From: Anaerolineae bacterium
GTDB lineage: Bacteria > Chloroflexota > Anaerolineae > JAADDB01
Direction of reading: 5' to 3'
Length of the DNA: 15,974 bases
Assembly: GCA_015486895.1 (NCBI GenBank)
Contig: WFQT01000125.1
Coordinates: 1 to 15,974 of the forward strand
Shown: piece by piece, positions 1 through 6,964 of the stretch
How the letters are laid out: every line of letters begins with the position of its first letter
How positions within the stretch are numbered: position 1 is the stretch's first letter
Made by a program: the position numbers and the translations under genes
Notes under the pieces: model-generated
Told to the model about the DNA's origin: nothing
The model's database searches: none
What the model saw: only the letters and a program-made list of their open reading frames with translations

Positions 1-42
1 CTTTTGAGCGCCACCAATTTATTCGGCGGGCGGTTGGTCGAA
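1..42. other. Window edge downstream of the operon
   Basis: These 42 bases follow the epimerase stop on the minus strand. There is no clear hairpin with a U-tract and no assignable reading frame. Whether the operon continues beyond the window cannot be told. Confidence 0.5.
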
Positions 43-984
43 TCACCGAAACCACGCCACCGCCTCGGCGAAAGCAGTGCGCAAATCGGACTGCGGCATG
101 CCCAACTCACGAATTGCTTTAGCCGGGTTAGCCGTCAACCGCACCGGAGTCGATCCCATCATCACGGGAGCCTTGTCACTGCCAAACAAACGCCGCATAC
201 GGCCTCGCCAACCGCTGCCCGGTGGGCGCAAATGGACGCCACTCACTTCTCCCATGACATCTAAAAATGCGGGCAAATCTAAGTTGCCATCCCGGTGGCC
301 TAAAATGTAACGCTCCCCCAGCTTTCCCCGCTCTACGGCCAAGATCATCCCGGCAGCCACATCTTTCGCCGGAACAAAGTTAATCCCGCCAGGCGGATAC
401 GAGGGCACCTTGCCGGCCAGCACTTGCACAATGCGCCGGCCCGTAGCCGTAGGAACACGATCGTAAGCACCCACCGGCGCACATGGATTCACCACCACGA
501 TGGGTGCCCCGGCAGCCGCCAGCTCCAGTGCCGCTAGCTCGCCTAAACGCTTCGAGCGCACATAATCGCTGGCCCGGTCGCCCAAGTTGTACGGAGTCGT
601 CTCATCTGCCAGGCCATGCTCCGGCTGGCCGATGACGCCAATAGTGCTGGTGTGCACAATTCGACGGCAACCAGCCTCGGCCGCCACCCTCAAAATCTGC
701 CGCGTCCAATCCACGTTGACTTGATACATCTCCCGGCGGCAGCTCGGATCCTGGGTGTAAAGCGCGGCCAGGTGAAAGAAAAAAGTCGCGTCGGCGAACA
801 CAGCCCTTAGAAACACATCGTCAGTCAAATCACCACGTTGCACCTCCAGGGACAGGCCCTCCAGGTTAGCAACATTGCTATCGGACCGCACCAGCGCCCG
901 CACAGAGACATGTGCCGCCAGCAACGCCCGCACCAGGTGGGCGCCCAAAAAACCGTTGGCACCGCTGACTACCGCCACGCTCAT
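43..984 (-). CDS. NAD(P)-dependent epimerase/dehydratase (extended SDR, HpnA/dihydroflavonol-reductase-like)
   Basis: This 313-residue protein belongs to the extended short-chain dehydrogenase family, which oxidises, reduces or epimerises nucleotide sugars and related alcohols in the cytoplasm. The N-terminus has the Rossmann loop GANGFLG (residues 8-14). A conserved D52 follows in GDLTD, and the catalytic pair Y141/K145 lies in YVRSK. A Ser/Thr stretch (HTST, 111-114) sits where the family's third catalytic residue is expected. The pattern 'VNPCAPVGAYD' plus 'ATGR' resembles the hopanoid-associated HpnA branch, but no other hopanoid gene is visible, so I give no symbol. The ATG at 984 overlaps the stop of the upstream radical SAM gene by 4 bp (ATGA), indicating translational coupling. 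It is the last gene of the operon seen here. Family assignment is secure; the substrate is unknown. Confidence 0.9.
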   Translation of the reverse strand: MSVAVVSGANGFLGAHLVRALLAAHVSVRALVRSDSNVANLEGLSLEVQRGDLTDDVFLRAVFADATFFFHLAALYTQDPSCRREMYQVNVDWTRQILRVAAEAGCRRIVHTSTIGVIGQPEHGLADETTPYNLGDRASDYVRSKRLGELAALELAAAGAPIVVVNPCAPVGAYDRVPTATGRRIVQVLAGKVPSYPPGGINFVPAKDVAAGMILAVERGKLGERYILGHRDGNLDLPAFLDVMGEVSGVHLRPPGSGWRGRMRRLFGSDKAPVMMGSTPVRLTANPAKAIRELGMPQSDLRTAFAEAVAWFR

Positions 985-2285
985 AAGCCCAACCTAACCC
1001 GCAAACGCGAATAGCGTCGCCGCAGCCGGTCGCTCCAGCGACGCCCCCGGCTCACAACCGGAAATGGCTGAGCCCGACCGGCTAACCGCTTCTCCCAATA
1101 AACCAAACGCTCCGGCGGTAGCACCTCGCCCGGCAACGGCTCCACGCCAGGGTAACGATGGAACCGCTTCACGCTGATATAAGGAGCCGCCAATATTTCT
1201 AAAAAGGCATCCGTCTTTGCTAAATCATCCTCTGTCTCGCCCGGCAAACCAGTCATAACGAAGAGCCGGCAAGGCATTCGCAACTGGCGGCAAGTCAGTA
1301 CATCCATCCGCACCTTTTCCAGGTAAAGGTCAATTTCATCGGGGGAAGAAAGCCGCCCCCAGCGAGCCAATAGTTCCCCGGAGGCACTTTCCAGGCCGAA
1401 TTTCACCTGTTGGCAGCCCAGAGCATGCATGCGCACCAACAACTTCGGTGTGAAGTGTTCCGGCCGCGACTCGCACTCCCACGGCACCGGCGGATAGGAG
1501 GAGAGCTCCTCCAAAAAGTGGAATACCCAATCACGGTCGGCAGCAAAAACAGCATCCCGGAAAATGTGACGCTCCTTATGAAAAGTCTGGAAAAGCCATG
1601 AGAGCTCCGCAGCGACCGCTTCCGGCGGCCGTTGGTCATGGCGACATCCCTGACCCAAGCGATAAGGACACCAGCGGCAATGATCATCGCATCCCCGGCC
1701 AGCATATAAAGATAGAAAACGATAGCGTGATGTCGGCATATACTTCCACGCCGGCCGAGGCAGCGACGCCAGGGAGCGCTGAGACAACGGTTCTGGCGGC
1801 TGCGATTGCACCGGCCACCAGAGCCCCGGGGCTTTGCTTCCCCCAAGAAGCGCTTCCGCCGCCGGGACAATGCCGGCAAGAGGGTCTCCCAACAGCAAAG
1901 GAGGCCGTTGCGGCAAGTCAGTCAATTTTGGCAACAAATAAGCTAACGCCGGACCGAAGAAGAAATAAGGGAATTCCAGATCGCGAGCCCAGGCAAAGTC
2001 TGCTTCTACAAACGGCGCCGCCGTGAAAATAGCCACCACATCCGGCTTGGCAGCGGTTACCGAGCGCAGCGTTGCCGCTGCGTCCATTTTATATGCCACA
2101 GCGTCCACGACCCGGATATACCATTTCGCCCACCGGAACAGCGCCGCGGCATAAGCGATGGTCTGCGGTGGGTAGTAAAACCCATCTTGGCTGACAACAC
2201 CCATCCCTCCCGAGCCTTCCCGGTTCGCTACGACGCCGGGCGGCGAAGGAGGGTTCAGCAAAAGCAACAGAGGCCGTTCTTTCAA
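981..2285 (-). CDS. Radical SAM enzyme with degenerate B12-binding-like N-terminus
   Basis: This 434-residue protein carries the radical SAM [4Fe-4S] motif C199-x3-C203-x2-C206 in GCDDHCRWCPY. Such enzymes cleave S-adenosylmethionine to a 5'-deoxyadenosyl radical. The N-terminus (LLLLNPPSPPG, then PDVVAIFT near residue 81) follows the layout of B12-binding-domain radical SAM proteins, but the DxHxxG cobalamin-ligand motif is not visible, so cobalamin use is doubtful. Later segments (VKFGLESASGELL, MTGLPGETEDD) match the family barrel. The start is TTG: codon 2283-2285 lies directly after GGGGGTGAAAG and overlaps the stop of the upstream gene (TTGA). The next in-frame Met is about 27 residues in and would remove the conserved LLLNPP strand. 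The gene also overlaps the following epimerase gene by 4 bp. The product is unknown. Confidence 0.88.
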   Translation of the reverse strand: MKERPLLLLLNPPSPPGVVANREGSGGMGVVSQDGFYYPPQTIAYAAALFRWAKWYIRVVDAVAYKMDAAATLRSVTAAKPDVVAIFTAAPFVEADFAWARDLEFPYFFFGPALAYLLPKLTDLPQRPPLLLGDPLAGIVPAAEALLGGSKAPGLWWPVQSQPPEPLSQRSLASLPRPAWKYMPTSRYRFLSLYAGRGCDDHCRWCPYRLGQGCRHDQRPPEAVAAELSWLFQTFHKERHIFRDAVFAADRDWVFHFLEELSSYPPVPWECESRPEHFTPKLLVRMHALGCQQVKFGLESASGELLARWGRLSSPDEIDLYLEKVRMDVLTCRQLRMPCRLFVMTGLPGETEDDLAKTDAFLEILAAPYISVKRFHRYPGVEPLPGEVLPPERLVYWEKRLAGRAQPFPVVSRGRRWSDRLRRRYSRLRVRLGL

Positions 2286-2650
2286 CTTTCACCCCCAGTA
2301 TTGAGCGCCTGCAAAGCTGCCGCAATGGCCTCCTCAACAGGCACATCTCGCCGTCGTAGCGCTACGGGCAAAACACCACCGGCCTGCAAAATCATCTTGT
2401 TCTTATCGCCCATGGAATGGCCAACGAAAGCCCGACAATCACCGAGGAAATCCAACATCATCAATGCCTTCTGCGGCTGATTGTGTGTTTTCAAACCTAA
2501 CTTTTCGTCCGTAAAATCATTCTCCCGCTCCTCAACAAGGTGCGCTACACCGGCATCATCCACGTCGAAAATCAAATAGTGTTCGGCGTCGCCAAAATGA
2601 CCGAAACGCACCGTTTCCCTATCATCGGTAGCGACCGCAAGCCTTATCAT
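2282..2650 (-). CDS. NifX/NifB-C-like (dinitrogenase Fe-Mo cofactor biosynthesis domain) small protein
   Basis: This 122-residue protein matches the small family related to NifX, NafY and the C-terminus of NifB, which bind iron-sulfur or Fe-Mo cofactor precursors. Visible family features are MIRLAVATDD at the N-terminus, FGHFGDAEHYLIFD (residues 16-29) and the C-terminal LGDCRAFVGHSMG segment with its single Cys, followed by AGGVLPV. I chose the ATG at 2648-2650 because AGGAGA sits about 8 nt upstream and the domain begins right there. A longer in-frame start at 2707 would add about 19 residues with no family resemblance. Its first 29 bp overlap the end of the upstream membrane-protein gene, and its stop overlaps the TTG of the radical SAM gene. 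No nitrogenase genes are nearby, so a role in metal-cluster handling for the neighbouring radical SAM enzyme is only an inference. Confidence 0.82.
   Translation of the reverse strand: MIRLAVATDDRETVRFGHFGDAEHYLIFDVDDAGVAHLVEERENDFTDEKLGLKTHNQPQKALMMLDFLGDCRAFVGHSMGDKNKMILQAGGVLPVALRRRDVPVEEAIAAALQALNTGGES
2286..2296 (-). promoter_or_regulatory. Ribosome binding site deciding the TTG start of the radical SAM gene
   Basis: GGGGGTGAAAG on the minus strand directly abuts TTG AAA GAA. It lies inside the last codons of the NifX-like gene, consistent with coupled translation across the TTGA overlap. Confidence 0.6.
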
Positions 2651-4403
2651 GCAAAATCTCTCCTGTCCATGGTTTTTTGGTGTAAATGCGAATCCATTTC
2701 TCGTCAACGACCGGCTCGAACCAGCGGCGGATTTCCCTGTCTAACGCTTTCCGGGGCCAGCCATATTCAAAAACAGCATCATAAGCAGCGATCACCTGCG
2801 GGGTCAAATGCGGTTCCGCTGCAGCCGGACGCGGCGGAGGCCAGACCGCCAGCTCAAAGCGACGGTAGGGGCCCACATTCCCCGCCGGACGATAGCCGTA
2901 AGCCGCCATTTTCGGCAACACCTTTTCTCGCATCAAAGGATCGTCCGGGCGCACCCAAATCGTAGAGCGAGCGCGGGCATGCTCGTACAAGAAGCCACCC
3001 TCGTAAGCCATCGGCCAGGGCAGGATGCTCTCCGGCCGGTAGCGGACCGGGTGGTAGGACTCGCTGAACAAGTAAGGCGAGTAGCCTCCTTTCTCCATGG
3101 TGTAATAAGCCCAAAAGTGCGTTCCCGGAGCGATACGCCCTTGCCGATAGTTATTAAACGGCAAAATAGTCAGGCCGCCGGGCAGCTTTTCCCACGCCTC
3201 AGCGTACTGTTGCAAACCAACATTAGCCACAGCGTAATCGTGGCCAGTGTTGCCGTAAAAGAGGAGCGCACAAGTGAGTAAAACAGCCGTCACGACCACC
3301 CGGCCTTGTTTGGAGCGGGGAATCCACAGCAGCGGCAGCCCCAGCCAAAGCGCAAAAAGGTACATCCGTTGGTAAATATAGAAAGGCACCCAAAGACCGA
3401 TGGGCAACAGGAAATAAGCAATTACGGCGAATAGCGCCGGCCACAGCCAGCGGGTCACGCCCCGGTAGCGTAAACCTCTCTCCAGCAAAATCAAATAGAG
3501 CAGTAACGGTAAAACGAGGAGCATCCCTTCGCGGCGTGGTGAAAAAGAGAGCAAATCGATGGCCAGAATGAATTCGCTGAATTTACGGCTCAGCGGTGCC
3601 CAAACGATGAATGGCGTCCCCACGATGGCACCAGCGCTGCCCTGGCCGCTGCGCCCCAGCCAGAAGACAAACAGGATCAGCGGTAGGAAAGGCAGCCAGA
3701 GCAGTAGCACACGTTCGGGCCGGCGCCAATCGGCTAACGAGAGCAGACCCACCGCGGCTAAAAGCGTGCCGGCGCCCTGCAAATGAGCTAAATAGGCGGC
3801 TATGGCTAAGAGTGCGGTTACCAGGCCTGCCCAGACGACCGGGTGCCAAGCGATTTTCTCCGCCCAGAACGCTCGCCGATAGCGCCACCAGGCGGCCAGG
3901 CCGAAAGTAAATAAACCCACACTGAGAGCAAAGCTGGCAAAACCCATGTTGAAACACCAGTTATAACCCAGAAAGAGCGTAAACAGCGCCAACAATGTGC
4001 CATCCCGGCGGCCGCGTAGTTGTACTAAGAGCCACCACATGCCCCACGGCGCGATCAAGAGGATCAGCGACAAGTAGATTTTTTCGGTCAGCAGAGGAGA
4101 AAGGCCAGCGCGCAGCAGGACGATCATCAGATAATGGCCTAAGATGCCACTGCGCGGTGTTAAATTCACCGTGAAGTGGCGGGCAAAATCGTAAGCCGGG
4201 TCATGTAAGTGCACGACGGCAAAAGCCCCAAGCAAGTGATTCGGCAGGTCAGTCACCGGCGGATAACGTGTCAGCCAGACAGGAAGCAATGCCAGGACGG
4301 AGAAAAAAGCAAACAACGCCGTAAGCCCACGTGCTTCGTGGGCTTGCCATTTCGCCCAGGCCGCGTTCAACTGACTCCAAGCGCTTCTCTCACCGCTGTT
4401 CAT
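2622..4403 (-). CDS. Polytopic membrane protein, GT-C glycosyltransferase-like
   Basis: This 593-residue protein has a short cytoplasmic N-terminus, a first membrane segment near residues 28-44, and then a loop containing PPVTDLPNHL with D52 and H56. About ten further hydrophobic segments run to near residue 390. A roughly 200-residue soluble tail follows, expected outside the membrane. An acidic residue in the first external loop followed by a many-helix body is the plan of GT-C enzymes, which transfer sugars from polyprenyl-phosphate donors outside the cell membrane. I cannot identify a named subfamily, so the catalytic assignment is inference. The ATG at 4403 follows AAGGAA at about 8 nt, 13 bp after the upstream GMC stop. 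The 3' end overlaps the next gene by 29 bp. Confidence 0.7.
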   Translation of the reverse strand: MNSGERSAWSQLNAAWAKWQAHEARGLTALFAFFSVLALLPVWLTRYPPVTDLPNHLLGAFAVVHLHDPAYDFARHFTVNLTPRSGILGHYLMIVLLRAGLSPLLTEKIYLSLILLIAPWGMWWLLVQLRGRRDGTLLALFTLFLGYNWCFNMGFASFALSVGLFTFGLAAWWRYRRAFWAEKIAWHPVVWAGLVTALLAIAAYLAHLQGAGTLLAAVGLLSLADWRRPERVLLLWLPFLPLILFVFWLGRSGQGSAGAIVGTPFIVWAPLSRKFSEFILAIDLLSFSPRREGMLLVLPLLLYLILLERGLRYRGVTRWLWPALFAVIAYFLLPIGLWVPFYIYQRMYLFALWLGLPLLWIPRSKQGRVVVTAVLLTCALLFYGNTGHDYAVANVGLQQYAEAWEKLPGGLTILPFNNYRQGRIAPGTHFWAYYTMEKGGYSPYLFSESYHPVRYRPESILPWPMAYEGGFLYEHARARSTIWVRPDDPLMREKVLPKMAAYGYRPAGNVGPYRRFELAVWPPPRPAAAEPHLTPQVIAAYDAVFEYGWPRKALDREIRRWFEPVVDEKWIRIYTKKPWTGEILHDKACGRYR

Positions 4404-4416
4404 GGCAGGTATTCCT

Positions 4417-6036
4417 TCACAAGTTCCCCCGCTTGGCCTCGGCGACGATGTGCTCGCCGGCTCGCAATGCCAAAGCCTGAATGGTAAGCGCCGGATTCAC
4501 TGAACCGCCGGTGGGGAAAACGCTTCCATCAGCAATGAACAGGTTCGGCACATCGTGGGCCTGTTGCCAGCGGTTCACCACCGACGTTGCCGGGTCATCT
4601 CCCATGCGACAACCGCCCATATAATGGCTGCTGCCGCCGGGCACGTAAGTCGGCTCGATGATCAACTCGGCGGCACCAGCGGCTTCCCAAAGCTGCCGCA
4701 TTTTCTCTTGAATGTCGACAATGAGCCGCCGGTCGTTTTCCCGCGGCTCGTTGGTAATGCGCGGCACCGGCAAACCATAAATATCCACCACCCGTCGGTC
4801 CAGCTCAATGCGGTTGCGGCGGTCCGGCAACTGCTCGCCAACGCTCCCCAACCCTACCAGGTGACCGAATACCTGCTGCATCCGTTTTTTATGGGCAGTG
4901 CCCCACCCAGGCAGCCGCCGCGCCGTAGAGATAGGCCACAACCAACCGTTATTGACTTCCAAAGCATAACCACGCACAAAGTCATTCGCGGGATTTGTCT
5001 CATAAAAATCGTGCACCACGCCACCGGCGGGAATTCCTTTGTAAGCATCTAAGCGCTGTTCAAAATAGGCCCAACTGAAAACGGCGATATGCTCCATGAA
5101 ATAGCGTCCCACCACACCAGAGCTATTAGCTAAGCCGTGGGGAAAACGACTCGACTTGGAAAGCAAAAGCAGCCGGGGAGTTTCAATTGCGTTTCCGGCC
5201 AAGATGATCAATCGTGCCGGCTGTTCTTGCTCCTGCCCATCTTTGTCGAAATATACTACGCTGCGAGCTCTCCCGGCCGGATCGACATTGATTTTCCGAA
5301 CCATGGCATTGCTGATCAGTGTCAAATTACCAGTTGCCTCCGCTGCCGGGATAAAAGTCACATCAGCACTTCCTTTAGCCCGGATAAGACAGCCTAAGCG
5401 ACAGGTGCCACAACCAATAGCAGCGGGACGATCGCGCCACGGCTTGGAAGGCATCGCAACGGGCGAAGGCACAAGGTGCCAGCCAAGCTTATCCGCCCCT
5501 CGCTTCAGGACTTTACTACCGCAATTCCAGGGGTGCGGCGGCGTGGGAAAAGGATTACTGCGAGGTGGAGCAAAAGGATTGCCTTTATCGGTACCAGAAG
5601 CGCCGATCACCTGCTCGACCTGCGTATAATACGGTTCCAGGTCGTCGTAAGTGAGAGGCCAATCCACCGCTATCCCTTCCCGGCGACGTAGCCCGAAATC
5701 GGAAGGATGTAGCCGGGGTATGACCCCTACGAAAGCCAACGTTGAACCGCCCACCCCTTTGACACGAGTGTAATTGAACCAACGTTTGCTGCCCCAGGTG
5801 TAGCGATCGCGCGCGGGGTCCGGTGGGTCGAAAACATGAGGCCCCGTCACTTCAAAGTCAGGACGCCAGGTCGTATAATCGCCGGGATTGAACCTCCGGC
5901 CCGCCTCCAGCATGACAACGTGGAGCCCGGCTTCGGCCAAGACCTTAGCCACAGCAGAACCTCCAGCCCCGGCCCCAACAATGCAAACATCTACCGGCTC
6001 TTGCTGTTTCTTGAAGAAGAAAGATGATAAGCCCAT
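4417..6036 (-). CDS. GMC-family FAD oxidoreductase (gluconate/fructose/glucose dehydrogenase large-subunit-like)
   Basis: This 539-residue flavoprotein has an FAD-binding Rossmann motif GAGAGGS (residues 21-27) with the ribose-binding E44. The family segment GVGGSTLAF lies at 95-103. The C-terminal catalytic pair is H471 (SSHYMGGCRMG) and N514 (SVNPALT), about 43 residues apart as usual in GMC enzymes. A Cys cluster C209/C212/C216 (IGCGTCRLGC) lies where heterotrimeric FAD sugar dehydrogenases carry an Fe-S-binding Cys group, so an Fe-S cluster is possible here. There is no signal peptide. The upstream gene, 4 bp away, encodes the Tat-signal small subunit that in known systems carries the catalytic subunit to the outer face. 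The likely reaction is oxidation of a sugar, polyol or alcohol, feeding electrons to a carrier. The substrate is not deducible, and no cytochrome c subunit gene is in the window. Confidence 0.9.
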   Translation of the reverse strand: MGLSSFFFKKQQEPVDVCIVGAGAGGSAVAKVLAEAGLHVVMLEAGRRFNPGDYTTWRPDFEVTGPHVFDPPDPARDRYTWGSKRWFNYTRVKGVGGSTLAFVGVIPRLHPSDFGLRRREGIAVDWPLTYDDLEPYYTQVEQVIGASGTDKGNPFAPPRSNPFPTPPHPWNCGSKVLKRGADKLGWHLVPSPVAMPSKPWRDRPAAIGCGTCRLGCLIRAKGSADVTFIPAAEATGNLTLISNAMVRKINVDPAGRARSVVYFDKDGQEQEQPARLIILAGNAIETPRLLLLSKSSRFPHGLANSSGVVGRYFMEHIAVFSWAYFEQRLDAYKGIPAGGVVHDFYETNPANDFVRGYALEVNNGWLWPISTARRLPGWGTAHKKRMQQVFGHLVGLGSVGEQLPDRRNRIELDRRVVDIYGLPVPRITNEPRENDRRLIVDIQEKMRQLWEAAGAAELIIEPTYVPGGSSHYMGGCRMGDDPATSVVNRWQQAHDVPNLFIADGSVFPTGGSVNPALTIQALALRAGEHIVAEAKRGNL

Positions 6037-6040
6037 TCCG

Positions 6041-6754
6041 CTACCCTTTCTCCGGCCGGTAAGGGAAATCGACCCGTTTCACAGGGGGACAATCATCAAT
6101 GATATTCCACTGGCCATGAAAACCATCCCAATAGCCACGAGGCTGCGGCGGGCCATCATAGCCCAGCGCCGCCCAACTACGTGGGTCGCCATAAACCGCC
6201 TCAAAAGTATCATCCCGTACCAAGGCAAAGAAAGTCACGCCGCTGCCTAACCCGAAGAGGTCGTTGTACAAGATGTCCCATTTGCGCCACGCTCGCTCCA
6301 TGACACTTACGGCCGGGTCCAGACGGCGGGCAAGCTCAGCGTTCGCCTGCTCTAAGAGTAATTGTTGTTGCGCCTCGCTCAAATCCAGAAACCGCCTTTT
6401 TGAGCCAAAGGTACGCGCCGAAGCCTGATCCAACCAACGCAATCCTTGCCGGTAACGCCGCTCCATGCTTTTGTGGTCCACAATGCGCCGTTCAATAGTC
6501 GCCGCTGCGTTAAGTTCAGCAGCTCCGGGGCTGCCCGTCTCATCAGGCACGATCAGCGCCGTCAGTCGGGAGAGGGTACGGAATTCGTGCGCCGTGAAGA
6601 ACGGCCCCGGCCCCTTAGTCGTCGGGCGCACAACACTTTGCCCTCGCCTGCGCAGCCATTCATATTTGCCGGCGAAATATCCACCTACAGCGGCGATCAC
6701 GCCGCCGAGAGCCCGGACCAGAAATCCCCTCCGGGTGATTTTCTCTTTTGCCAT
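6041..6754 (-). CDS. Gluconate 2-dehydrogenase subunit 3 family protein with Tat signal
   Basis: This 237-residue protein begins with a twin-arginine signal, TRRGFLVRAL (R8-R9), followed by a hydrophobic stretch to about residue 28. The body matches the gluconate 2-dehydrogenase subunit 3 family: FFTAHEFRTLSRLTALIVP is the typical start (about residues 51-69), a segment around DILYNDLFGLG follows, and the late region PRSWAALGYDGPPQPRGY is characteristic. In known gluconate, fructose and FAD-glucose dehydrogenases this small subunit folds with the GMC catalytic subunit and guides it through the Tat pathway. The next gene encodes exactly such a GMC protein, 4 bp downstream. The ATG at 6754 is preceded by GGAGGG at about 11 nt. 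It is the first gene of the operon. I see only weak AT-rich promoter-like sequence upstream (around 6790-6820). Confidence 0.88.
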   Translation of the reverse strand: MAKEKITRRGFLVRALGGVIAAVGGYFAGKYEWLRRRGQSVVRPTTKGPGPFFTAHEFRTLSRLTALIVPDETGSPGAAELNAAATIERRIVDHKSMERRYRQGLRWLDQASARTFGSKRRFLDLSEAQQQLLLEQANAELARRLDPAVSVMERAWRKWDILYNDLFGLGSGVTFFALVRDDTFEAVYGDPRSWAALGYDGPPQPRGYWDGFHGQWNIIDDCPPVKRVDFPYRPEKG

Positions 6755-6841
6755 CTAAGTTATTTCCCTCCGGTTATGATCAAGGTCCCAATATATAGAA
6801 CCCAGACTAAAGCAAACGAAAAAAGAAAACAGGGTACTACG

Positions 6842-6897
6842 GTATTGCGTGTTGCGTATTGCGTATTGCGTGTTGCGTGTTGCGTGTTGCGTATTGC
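6842..6897. repeat. Eight tandem heptamers, consensus GTRTTGC
   Basis: Eight consecutive 7-bp units read GTATTGC or GTGTTGC, in the order A,G,A,A,G,G,G,A at the third base. All other positions are invariant. The array sits in the 210 bp spacer between the GT39-like gene and the dehydrogenase operon, so it follows the stop at 6965 and precedes the start at 6754 on the minus strand. Reading frames through it give low-complexity peptides and are not genes. It may be a slippage-prone microsatellite. No function is evident. Confidence 0.95.
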
Positions 6898-6964
6898 GAA
6901 ATGCTCAACCTTCTCTACAGCTACGCATCCAATATCAGGCAGAAAACCGCAAAAATACCGCTGT

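Noticed and set aside
1598..2026. Plus-strand 142-codon frame inside the radical SAM gene
   Set aside because: It is a GC-driven shadow of a gene with a clear CxxxCxxC motif on the other strand.
43..2285. Hopanoid biosynthesis cluster (HpnA plus a radical SAM Hpn protein)
   Set aside because: The epimerase resembles HpnA, but no squalene-hopene cyclase, HpnH or other hopanoid gene is present. The radical SAM enzyme cannot be assigned to that pathway from sequence alone.
2282..2650. Remnant of a nitrogenase cluster
   Set aside because: Only the small domain family is shared. No nifH, nifD, nifK, nifE or nifN genes appear, and members of this family occur widely in organisms that do not fix nitrogen.
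2651..2707. Upstream in-frame start for the NifX-like gene
   Set aside because: It adds about 19 residues without family similarity, while AGGAGA is positioned for the ATG at 2650.
4555..5052. Plus-strand 165-codon frame inside the GMC gene
   Set aside because: It is antisense to the conserved catalytic His/Asn end of the oxidoreductase and has no family likeness.
6785..6824. Promoter for the six-gene operon
   Set aside because: ATATATA offers several -10-like hexamers, but none has a reasonable -35 at 16-18 bp, so I did not list it as a feature.
6842..6897. Possible CRISPR array
   Set aside because: The units are 7 bp with no spacers and no cas genes nearby. It is a simple tandem repeat.
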